The notes under the pieces are model-generated. The model did no database searches. It had not been told where the DNA came from and was given only the letters and a program-made list of their open reading frames with translations. A stretch of DNA of 64,000 nucleotides from Synechococcus sp. PCC 7335 (GTDB lineage Bacteria; Cyanobacteriota; Cyanobacteriia; Phormidesmidales; Phormidesmidaceae). Each line of letters starts with the position of its first letter. Position 1 is the first letter of the stretch. Positions 44,370 through 53,290 of this stretch are shown one piece after another. The stretch lies in NCBI RefSeq assembly GCF_000155595.1, contig NZ_DS989906.1:124943-188942 (forward strand), in the 5' to 3' direction. The position numbers were made by a program, and so were the translations under genes.

Positions 44370-47300
44370 CTACGCTTTCAGTACCCCATTTATGTCATTG
44401 CCAGGATCAGTCGTACTACTGCCTGTTGCCGTAGCTTGAGCCGCAAACGTATAGCCAGTATTCTGATAGGGGAACGAAGTCAGGACACGAGCGAAGTAAG
44501 TCCCGGCTGAGAGCGCAGTGTTGATGAAGCGGTCATCTATCGAGCCAGAAGAGTTGTTGATAGTGTCGTCTTCAATAATCTCATTCGTTTGGAAGACACC
44601 ATCGCCGTTGACATCAGCAACAATCTGTAGCTGTGCAGGTTCTGGGCCAAGACCAGTCAGACCAAGACTGACATCACTACTCTCAGTCAGGGTGAACTGG
44701 TAGAAGTCGTCGCGGTCTGTCGGGTCAACGCTACCGCCGAAGGTTTGCAGCGCACTCAAAGTACCGATGTCTAAGGCCGTGTCGTAGGTGTTGCCAGGGT
44801 CACTAATATCACCGCGAGCAGTTGCCTGGGCACTGAGCGTGTAGCCAGTATTCTGATAGGGGAACGAAGTTAGGACACGAGCGAAGTAAGTCCCGGCTGA
44901 GAGCGCAGTGTTGATGAAGCGGTCATCTATCGAGCCAGAAGAGTTGTTGATAGTGTCGTCTTCAATAATCTCATTCGTTTGGAAGACACCATCGCCGTTG
45001 ACATCAGCAACAATCTGTAGCTGTGCAGGTTCTGGGCCAAGACCAGTCAGACCAAGACTGACATCACTACTCTCAGTCAGGGTGAACTGGTAGAAGTCGT
45101 CGCGGTCTGTCGGGTCAACGCTACCGCCGAAGGTTTGCAGCGCACTCAAAGTACCGATGTCTAAGGCCGTGTCGTAGGTGTTGCCAGGGTCACTAATATC
45201 ACCGCGAGCAGTTGCCTGGGCACTGAGCGTGTAGCCAGTATTCTGATAGGGGAACGAAGTCAGGACACGAGCGAAGTAAGTCCCGGCTGAGAGCGCAGTG
45301 TTGATGAAACGGTCATCTATCGAGCCAGAAGAGTTGTTGATAGTGTCGTCTTCAATAATCTCATTCGTTTGGAAGACACCATCGCCGTTGACATCAGCAA
45401 CAATCTGTAGCTGTGCAGGTTCTGGGCCAAGACCAGTCAGACCAAGACTGACATCACTACTCTCAGTCAGGGTGAACTGGTAGAAGTCGTCGCGGTCTGT
45501 CGGGTCAACGCTACCGCCGAAGGTTTGCAGCGCACTCAAAGTACCGATGTCTAAGGCCGTGTCGTAGGTGTTGCCAGGGTCACTAATATCACCGCGAGCA
45601 GTTGCCTGGGCACTGAGCGTGTAGCCAGTATTCTGATAGGGGAACGAAGTTAGGACACGAGCGAAGTAAGTCCCGGCTGAGAGCGCAGTGTTGATGAAGC
45701 GGTCATCTATCGAGCCAGAAGAGTTGTTGATAGTGTCGTCTTCAATAATCTCATTCGTTTGGAAGACACCATCGCCGTTGACATCAGCAACAATCTGTAG
45801 CTGTGCAGGTTCTGGGCCAAGACCAGTCAGACCAAGACTGACATCACTACTCTCAGCCAAGGTAAACTGATAGAAGTCTATCGGGTCGGCTTCGCTAACA
45901 AAATCTTCTAGTATTTGTGTTTTGCCGAGGAAACCGATGTTAAGGGCATCATCGAGTGTTTCTCCTGGATCTATAGTGGCGGAAAAGGATAGTTCAACTG
46001 CTTCCGTCAGTGTATTACCTGCGTTATCCGCAATCATTTCAGGAGCTATTGAAAGCTGGTAAGTTCCTTCTTCCAATACTTCCTTTGGAAACAATAAGAG
46101 ACGTTTAGCAGAAGTCGCGTCAAATGATTGAACATCCACTGCTGCATCGTCTCCACCACCAATCAATCCATCCGTGCCTAAGTTCGTCAATGTAAAACCT
46201 GATAGATTCAGGAGAGATGTATTAATTTCTTCATCAAAGCGTAGCTTAATGCGTGAGACGTTGACTCCTGCGCCGCCGTCAACAGGATTAGTACTTACGA
46301 TGCTTGGAGTAAAAGTATCTTCAACGAGATTGAAGATAAGCTCGTTAGACAAAGTACTATTTCCGCCAGTGTCTGTTGCGCGGACCTGGATAGAAACAGT
46401 ATTGCGATTTGCTGTGATGTTTGGTGCAATTGCGGACAGCGCATCGAATGGGAAAGATACGTCATTTCTTACTACTTCTCCATTCAGCAGCAGCTCTACA
46501 TTACGAACTTGAACATCGTCTACTACATCTGCTGTGATCGTAATCCTAGAACCTTCCAAAATTTGCGCTCCAGAAGTGCTGTTGTCTAGATCAGGAGTGG
46601 TAGAGCTAATGCTGATAGTTGGGGTTTGACCTTGGTTATCAAAGGGCCTGTAGTTAATCACTTGTAGACCTGCTGAACCATCAGCGACATAAGCAATACC
46701 TGAGGCAATAGCCACATCGTATGTAAAGCCAGGAGTATCGAATGGTGTCAAGAATGCGTCGGTGTTTTGCAGATTAGCTGTGCTGTAGACGTTAACTCCT
46801 TGCCCTTCCGCTGCAATCAGCCCAAGCCCAGAGCCATTTAGCGTAATTCCGCGAGCTGTAAAGAAATTATCAGCATCACTAATCAATTGTGGATCACTAG
46901 GATCAGATACATCAAACGTTCTCAATCCACTTCCTGCTAGATACACGACGTCGTTCGCAGCAAAAACATCTACAGTCGAAGATGCAATTGAAGAATTAAC
47001 TTGACCAAGCACAGTGGCGGCTTCTGGGTCTGAGATGTCAATAACGGAGAGAATGTCTGACCCGCTGACGTAAGAGTATAGAGTATCTCCTTCTCGTGCT
47101 AATCCTGTCACTACACCAGAACCTGGAAGCGTCAGCGACTGAAGATTTTCTCCAGTCAGCAAATCAACAGCATAAAGCGTGTTGCGAGACGAAACGTAGG
47201 CGATTCCGTTGTTTACTTCGACTTGTTCAGCTGAAATATTAATTGTTTCTCTCAACCTTGGCAGCATTGGATCAGATACATCGACAAGATGCAGCCCACC

Positions 47301-50300
47301 AGCCTTGCTCGCTACCGCCGCAAGTGGTAGATCAGAAGAAATGTCTATATCTGAACTATCTCCAGGCAAGTCAATTTGGCCAAGTAAAATCGGACTGTCA
47401 AATTGAGAGGCATCCACAATAGCTAATCCATAAGAACCCGTGGCAATATAAGCAGTCTGCTCTTCTGAATTTAGTGTAGAGCCTTCGATAGTAATTTCTT
47501 GACTTTCACCTTGAAGGGGTAAATTAGATATTATGCCAGTAGGGAAGCCTCTTTCTCCTAAAGGATCCAGTCCCTGTTTGATTTCAGCTAAATCATTAAT
47601 TCCATCTCCATCAGTGTCTGGATTATCTGGGGATGTCCCTATTGCTTGCTCTCCAGAATCAGACAAACCGTCACCATCATTATCAGTATTGTCCTGTTTG
47701 AAAATATACCGAATGGCGTTTGATTCTATCCCAGAAGAACTCGTACTAAAGTAATCTTGCCAGCTCAGATTAGTTTGCGGGTCATAGTAGAAAACCTCAA
47801 AAACGGAATCTTCTGAGAACGCCGAATTCCACGAACCATTTTGGTCTAATCTTCCTCGTGAGATCACGTCACCAGCGAGAGTCTGAACCGAGTAGAAGCC
47901 GTCTGAAACGGGTGCTGACGCTGACTCAAACAATGACTTTAGTCTTTTGCCAAATTCTTCTACTTTAGCTCTGTCCTGCTCGACAATATCTCTTATACTT
48001 GCTTGCCCGAAACTTTCAAGATACTCTAGAGATTTTTGAGCTTTCTGAAGAGAGGGTATAAGAGCAGAGATTTGATTAGAAGATAAAGCAGTTGTAATTT
48101 GTTGAGCTCTCTGTGCTTCTTCGGGACTTTTGTCAAGTCCTCCTTCTTCATTAAACAAAGATTTCGTCTCTTCAGCTACAAGTGCCCCAAGCTCAAACAT
48201 AAAATCAATGACATTCTCCCCAGCTTCAACGACTCCATCTACTATACGACTCCCAACATCTTCTAGTGTGTCACCCCATTCCTTTAATGCTTCACCTACA
48301 GTAATTGCGACTTCTGACAACTCTTGTCCTACGCAATCTGCAAGGTCCATAAGAAATTCTGGACTAGCAGTCAATCGATTCAACTCATCCCTCCACGAAT
48401 AGCTATCCCAAGCAACTGCGGCAGCGGCAACATCTGCGGCGTTAGTCGCTACCCATCCAACACCAGGTATCCATCCAACCTCAAGATTTACATAGACTGC
48501 TGCTAACTGGGCTAAAGTCGCATCTTGTAGTTGTTCCTCTCTAAGTAGGTCGGCGGCGAGACCTGTTAGTAGCGAAATAGTATTAAGGCTTTGATCAGTA
48601 ATTGATCCTACTAAACTTCCAAGGGCTGTTCCTGGTGGGCCTGCGATAGAGCCGCCAGTAGCTCCTACAGTTTCCCAAGGAACAAGATCAATCATTCCAG
48701 TCGCAAACGAGATCGTCGATAGAATTGCTGTCCCTGCTTCATTTATTGAGTTGATCGTCCTACCACCAAGCCCTTCGCAGTCGTTTCTTCTAGCCATTTC
48801 ACCGTGCTGTGCGGAGGAGTCTACGAAATGCCAACCTGGTGCCCTAATTCCAACTCCTTCATCTGAAACAATAGACAGACCGTCTTCAGTCACTGTCCCA
48901 GTCCCAATAATTTCCCAATCACCAGCATCGTGATTAAATGTCCACAGTAGACCTTTTTCTCCAGGTGATAGGCCATCTAGGTTAGGAAACTGGATGGGAG
49001 CAGGCACATCGAAATTCGTTGCGCCTCCATTTTCCTCACGATTAAACCCATTTTCTCCACCAGCTTGTATCGAAATCACTAGCTGTGGATCTACGTTCGG
49101 TGGCAATGGAGCAGGTAGGCGGTTAGGGTTAACAGGTACTATCATTGCCTGCGTCGCCTCATTACCCTGATCATCCTGAGCAGAGCCTGCCACAAACGTT
49201 ACTTGAGTTCTCTGCCATACATCTGGGTCAACATCAGGGAACTCCTGTTCTAGAAATGCTTGTGCGTTAGGTCCAAATCCAACATTTACATCTTCAGCAC
49301 TAGATAGCGCTGTAATATCTTCTCTCGACATCGTTGGGAGATAAACGCTAAAAGTCTCACCATCCATTGATAGTTCCGTAGCTTCTCCAGGCAGGCTGTG
49401 GAAGGCTTTGCCCAAGCTTGCATAGCGAACCCCTTCAGGCACATCCTCGACCTTAGAACCATCAATGTATACGTAAAAATCTGGTGCAGGAACATCTTCT
49501 AAAATGAAGTACCCGCTTTCATCCGTCACCGCCACCACTTCTGGCAGCGCGTCAAGCCGAATCTCTACCCCTTCTAACGGAATATCCGAACCGTCTGGAT
49601 TCTTGTTATAAGAATCAAACACATATCCAAAAACGTCAGTATCTGGAATTCGGGTGATTGGTAACGTTCTAAAATCAGCCGTTAGCACCCCGCCTGGAAC
49701 ACCGTTATTGTCCGCATCTATCGCGACACCATCCCGACCGATAATTTGACTTCCATCTACCCGAATCCGCACTTCAGTGCTGGGATTCCACGGCTCGTCG
49801 GGGAAGAAAGTAGCAAATTTCTCGGTAGAGCTAACCACCAATCGGCCCGAAACCTCTTGACCTAGCGCGATCACTTTTATTGCATCCTTGGTCACTGTTG
49901 AAGGATCAACTGGCTGGTCGAAGCGAATGATCGCTTCACGGGTCAGCGTTACCATCTCCTCTCCATCTGTAGGAGAAATCTCAACTGTATTCAACGACGA
50001 GGCAATATCTAATGACAAGGAGAAAGCATTTCCCGCAGTATCTGTTACCGCTGGAGCAACCGTTATTTCATACCCCTCAGCACCAATCGATTCTTCTAGA
50101 TTTATGCGAATGCTGTTAGTACCAATCGTTTCAACAGAACTGACCGCAATTGTTTGCCCATTTCGAGGTCCCGTCGTTATAGCTACCGTATAGTTTTGAG
50201 CATTCAGCGATGTATCAATTATTTGCTCTGAGAAAGTGAGTTCTACAAAAGCATCTCCTGGACTAACTGCACTTCCAAAAGAAACAAACGGCCTCACTGT

Positions 50301-52583
50301 ATCTAACGTAAATGCTGTTTCCACAACTGCTGATTCATTACCAGAAGCATCCACAGCTTGCAACTTCAGAATCAACGGCCCATCTGAAAGAGGCTGACCA
50401 TTGATCGCTTCTAAGACATCTTCCGTCAGCGTGAAGCTTCCATCTGGCTGGAGCGTATCTGTAATATCAAAAGATGGAGAATCTTCAAAGCCTGCCCTTA
50501 GAGCAATAATTTCATCATCATCAGTCACACTACCCTGGATGACCGGAGCTGCCGTAATGCTATCTGTAGTACTCACACCGGTATCATTGGATAGCGCTGC
50601 TACAACCACAGGAATAGCCGTGTCACTGACAACGCGGGTGATACTTACAGACGCCGTGGCCAAATTACCTGCCTGATCAGTCGTTGTGACCGTAAAGGAA
50701 TTCTCACCCAAGGCCACAGAAACATCCGAGAAAACAAACTGTCCTGTTTCATCAGCAAGCGCTGTAGTATCAGGGCCGCTCAGGGTGACGTTTGTTGCGG
50801 GCTCTGTCTGGCCTATCAAAGTCACCGAGGCACTTGTTGTTTCATCATCCCCTACAGGCTCGCTGTCCGAATCAGGCGACAGGCTGAGAGTCAGTGGCGC
50901 TGAAGCTGTATCTAACGTGAAGCTGATAGAGAATTGACCAACATTCCCGGACGCATCTTCGGCCTCTAAACTTAGGGTGTAAGCTCCATCAACTAACGCT
51001 GCACCCAAAATATCTTCTAATTGAGCCTGGTCTAGACCAAAACCGTCGTCTGATTCCAGCTGAGGCAAGGTATCTACAAAGCTATCGCTTCCATCAAAGC
51101 GAGCGCCAAACCGGACGATAGCATCTGTATCTCTTACGCTACCTTGCAGTTCTGGCACACGGGTTATACCGTCGCTACTGCCAACACCCGTATCATCTGT
51201 CAACTCAATAGAAATGACAGGCGCATTCGCATCGGTAGGAATGCGAGAGATCGTCCTAGATATCGTCGCAACGTTTCCAGCGACATCAGTTGCAGCAACT
51301 GTAAAGACATTTTCGCCAAGTACTAGCGCAACATCAGCAAAAGAAAACTGACCGCTGCCATCAGCATTCAATGTCAGCCCAGATTCGACTAACTCTATTT
51401 GGGCATTCGGCTCTGTCTGTCCAGCAAGAGTAACGGCTTCAAACGTTGTTTGCTGGTCGCCAACTACACCAGAATCAAAACCAGTTCCCAATTCAAGGGT
51501 CAATGAGCTAAAGCTAGTATCTAAAGTAAATGCTAGATCAAACGCACTAGATTCATTGCTTGATGGATCCGTTGCCAGTAGCGTTAGGGATTGTGGTCCA
51601 TCTGTGAGGGGCGCACCGTTAATCGCCTCCAGAATCGACCTGTCCAAGACAAAGCGATCGCCTTGGAGTGCAGAACTAACATCAACGAAGTCTTCGATAG
51701 CCTGAGAACTGAATCCAGCAATTAAAGAAGCAACACCGTCACTATTGCTCACAGCACCTTCGATAGTGGGATCAAAGGTTATGCCATCTAGCGCGCTAGT
51801 ACCAGTATCGTTCACCAAACTAGCTATAATAGCCAGTGGGGGCTGTACCAGAGGAGTAATAAAATCACTTGATGATAGATTTATCCTCCCCTCCACAATG
51901 GCTAATGTTTCGCTGCCAAATTGGATTAGTGTATCTTTGCCTACTATCTGAAAATCTATATCTTCGAATGTCAGGCCGCCAAGCAGGAGAATGCGATCCC
52001 CGCCGTTTCCGAAATCAGTAATCGTATCTGTTCCATATCCTGGTGCTAGTACAAAGATGTCAGCGCCTGTACCACCCGAATAATCGTCACCCGTTAGGAT
52101 GTCGTCTCCTTCACCTCCGAAGAAGACATCATCGCCATGATCCCCCCACAGCGCGTCTTGCCCTTTATTACCGAGCAGCCAGTCATTTCCTGCCTTCCCG
52201 CCAAGGCGATCGTCCCCGTCCCCCCCAAACAGCAGGTCATCGCCACCAATGGTGCCACCAGAGCTCTGAGAATTGGAATCACCGCGGATGACATCTTGAC
52301 CAAGATTTCCCATCAAGAGATCATTGCCCAGGAATCCAGCCACAACATCATCCCCGCCCCTGCCTAGAATGGCCAGATCTAGGTTGCTGGTACCCACGAG
52401 AGTTTCATTCTCATCAGAGCCCTCCAGCGATGGATTTTGAACAAGACTCTCTAAGAAAGCAGAACCTATAGCGTTTCCCAGATTGTTATCAAAACTGGTG
52501 AGAAGTGCCTGGTCGGGAAAGATAGTCTGAGGCGCAGTCTGAAAAAGAGCGACTGGGAAAGCGCTAAGTTCTGAAGAAGACAT
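44370..52583 (-). CDS. giant RTX/Ig-like/LVIVD/PPC exoprotein, probably C-truncated
   Basis: A 2737-residue protein. Residues ~55-235 carry RTX beta-roll repeats (GRGGDDVVAG, LFGGDGDDRLGG) and a short hydrophobic SDFITP end. Residues ~240-880 hold repeated Ig-like units with GQTEPNAQIEL and TDVAGNVAT motifs. Further Ig/SbsA-like units are followed by a helical region with LVPW/TALG segments and a thrombospondin-type calcium stretch (DNDGDGLSDSGEQ). LVIVD-like beta-propeller repeats come next. The last ~550 residues are four PPC-like repeats of 130 residues (FYQFTLTESSDVSL...). The protein ends DPGNDINGVLKA at a stop inside a mobile-element-like terminal repeat, just where a fifth repeat would begin. 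It is likely surface-exposed and calcium-stabilised; adhesion or matrix function is inferred. Confidence 0.85.
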   Translation of the reverse strand: MSSSELSAFPVALFQTAPQTIFPDQALLTSFDNNLGNAIGSAFLESLVQNPSLEGSDENETLVGTSNLDLAILGRGGDDVVAGFLGNDLLMGNLGQDVIRGDSNSQSSGGTIGGDDLLFGGDGDDRLGGKAGNDWLLGNKGQDALWGDHGDDVFFGGEGDDILTGDDYSGGTGADIFVLAPGYGTDTITDFGNGGDRILLLGGLTFEDIDFQIVGKDTLIQFGSETLAIVEGRINLSSSDFITPLVQPPLAIIASLVNDTGTSALDGITFDPTIEGAVSNSDGVASLIAGFSSQAIEDFVDVSSALQGDRFVLDRSILEAINGAPLTDGPQSLTLLATDPSSNESSAFDLAFTLDTSFSSLTLELGTGFDSGVVGDQQTTFEAVTLAGQTEPNAQIELVESGLTLNADGSGQFSFADVALVLGENVFTVAATDVAGNVATISRTISRIPTDANAPVISIELTDDTGVGSSDGITRVPELQGSVRDTDAIVRFGARFDGSDSFVDTLPQLESDDGFGLDQAQLEDILGAALVDGAYTLSLEAEDASGNVGQFSISFTLDTASAPLTLSLSPDSDSEPVGDDETTSASVTLIGQTEPATNVTLSGPDTTALADETGQFVFSDVSVALGENSFTVTTTDQAGNLATASVSITRVVSDTAIPVVVAALSNDTGVSTTDSITAAPVIQGSVTDDDEIIALRAGFEDSPSFDITDTLQPDGSFTLTEDVLEAINGQPLSDGPLILKLQAVDASGNESAVVETAFTLDTVRPFVSFGSAVSPGDAFVELTFSEQIIDTSLNAQNYTVAITTGPRNGQTIAVSSVETIGTNSIRINLEESIGAEGYEITVAPAVTDTAGNAFSLSLDIASSLNTVEISPTDGEEMVTLTREAIIRFDQPVDPSTVTKDAIKVIALGQEVSGRLVVSSTEKFATFFPDEPWNPSTEVRIRVDGSQIIGRDGVAIDADNNGVPGGVLTADFRTLPITRIPDTDVFGYVFDSYNKNPDGSDIPLEGVEIRLDALPEVVAVTDESGYFILEDVPAPDFYVYIDGSKVEDVPEGVRYASLGKAFHSLPGEATELSMDGETFSVYLPTMSREDITALSSAEDVNVGFGPNAQAFLEQEFPDVDPDVWQRTQVTFVAGSAQDDQGNEATQAMIVPVNPNRLPAPLPPNVDPQLVISIQAGGENGFNREENGGATNFDVPAPIQFPNLDGLSPGEKGLLWTFNHDAGDWEIIGTGTVTEDGLSIVSDEGVGIRAPGWHFVDSSAQHGEMARRNDCEGLGGRTINSINEAGTAILSTISFATGMIDLVPWETVGATGGSIAGPPGTALGSLVGSITDQSLNTISLLTGLAADLLREEQLQDATLAQLAAVYVNLEVGWIPGVGWVATNAADVAAAAVAWDSYSWRDELNRLTASPEFLMDLADCVGQELSEVAITVGEALKEWGDTLEDVGSRIVDGVVEAGENVIDFMFELGALVAEETKSLFNEEGGLDKSPEEAQRAQQITTALSSNQISALIPSLQKAQKSLEYLESFGQASIRDIVEQDRAKVEEFGKRLKSLFESASAPVSDGFYSVQTLAGDVISRGRLDQNGSWNSAFSEDSVFEVFYYDPQTNLSWQDYFSTSSSGIESNAIRYIFKQDNTDNDGDGLSDSGEQAIGTSPDNPDTDGDGINDLAEIKQGLDPLGERGFPTGIISNLPLQGESQEITIEGSTLNSEEQTAYIATGSYGLAIVDASQFDSPILLGQIDLPGDSSDIDISSDLPLAAVASKAGGLHLVDVSDPMLPRLRETINISAEQVEVNNGIAYVSSRNTLYAVDLLTGENLQSLTLPGSGVVTGLAREGDTLYSYVSGSDILSVIDISDPEAATVLGQVNSSIASSTVDVFAANDVVYLAGSGLRTFDVSDPSDPQLISDADNFFTARGITLNGSGLGLIAAEGQGVNVYSTANLQNTDAFLTPFDTPGFTYDVAIASGIAYVADGSAGLQVINYRPFDNQGQTPTISISSTTPDLDNSTSGAQILEGSRITITADVVDDVQVRNVELLLNGEVVRNDVSFPFDALSAIAPNITANRNTVSIQVRATDTGGNSTLSNELIFNLVEDTFTPSIVSTNPVDGGAGVNVSRIKLRFDEEINTSLLNLSGFTLTNLGTDGLIGGGDDAAVDVQSFDATSAKRLLLFPKEVLEEGTYQLSIAPEMIADNAGNTLTEAVELSFSATIDPGETLDDALNIGFLGKTQILEDFVSEADPIDFYQFTLAESSDVSLGLTGLGPEPAQLQIVADVNGDGVFQTNEIIEDDTINNSSGSIDDRFINTALSAGTYFARVLTSFPYQNTGYTLSAQATARGDISDPGNTYDTALDIGTLSALQTFGGSVDPTDRDDFYQFTLTESSDVSLGLTGLGPEPAQLQIVADVNGDGVFQTNEIIEDDTINNSSGSIDDRFINTALSAGTYFARVLTSFPYQNTGYTLSAQATARGDISDPGNTYDTALDIGTLSALQTFGGSVDPTDRDDFYQFTLTESSDVSLGLTGLGPEPAQLQIVADVNGDGVFQTNEIIEDDTINNSSGSIDDRFINTALSAGTYFARVLTSFPYQNTGYTLSAQATARGDISDPGNTYDTALDIGTLSALQTFGGSVDPTDRDDFYQFTLTESSDVSLGLTGLGPEPAQLQIVADVNGDGVFQTNEIIEDDTINNSSGSIDDRFINTALSAGTYFARVLTSFPYQNTGYTFAAQATATGSSTTDPGNDINGVLKA
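44453..45870. repeat. 390-bp tandem repeats, nearly identical
   Basis: Four units with a 390-bp period (starting near 44453, 44843, 45233 and 45623) differ at only a few bases. The units carry alternating C/T at one position (GAAGTCAGG, GAAGTTAGG, GAAGTCAGG, GAAGTTAGG), which points to duplication of a two-unit block. Each encodes one 130-residue PPC-like unit of the giant protein; the fourth diverges after 45855. Confidence 0.9.
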
Positions 52584-53290
52584 AGTTCAGGTCAATAGGA
52601 GATTAAATAGAACAACGCATACGAAACAAGAGGGCCTCAAGACGAAGAATGAGGTCAACTGTTCTGGTCAGATATGGACAGAAGATTACTGAGTATCTAA
52701 GTTGCCTAGTTTCGGCAGGCAACTTAGATACTCTTCTATACTGACTTTGAGAGAGAGATTAGTCCTCAACAACTTAATTGCTTTAAGATTGCTTAAAGTC
52801 AATTGAGTATTGAGGATAGCGCTAATTAATAAAGACAATTTGATGCACGCGGTGCGATAATATCATCGCCATTCTGTAAAATTACTGTGTAGTAGATACA
52901 TTTAGCTAAAGTTAACAGAAAAGACGGATTCAGCTTCTAAATGCATCCAAATTCGCTATTTCTACGAAGCAACGGAAAGGTTTAACAAATCTTTTATTGA
53001 GGTTTTCATAACACCAGTCTTTTACACTTTGTGTTAGAAGCTTTACTAAGGCCAGGCGCCTACAACTTTATAAGAGCTTGACCAAAGTCTCACAAGGTAC
53101 GCTTGCTATCTTGTTCTTTCTCACGCTTATTATTACTTCATAAATCACGTAAGCTCTGTGGCTTTTTCCAGCTTCAGCCAAGGAGCAAAAGCAATAAGCT
53201 GCTGAAACCAATGAGCGTAGATACCGAAATTCTGGTGCATCCTTAAATAATTCTGAACTAACAGGTAAGAATCTAGTATTTCTTCAATTA
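52584..53290. other. 707-bp divergent intergenic region with two hairpins
   Basis: GAGTATCTAAGTTGCCT (52692-52708) is perfectly inverted at 52718-52734 around a 9-base loop. A second imperfect hairpin spans 52764-52815 (CCTCAAC...CTTTAAG against its inverse). They lie upstream of both the giant RTX gene and the haloperoxidase gene, so they would be in leader RNA or act as operators. No gene is visible. Confidence 0.6.

Noticed and set aside
44518-45870. Four identical 61-codon plus-strand frames
   Set aside because: Shadows of the 390-bp repeats of the giant minus-strand gene.
44453-45870. Possible CRISPR array from regular repeats
   Set aside because: Units are 390 bp, contiguous, coding and without spacers; the pattern is protein repeat duplication.
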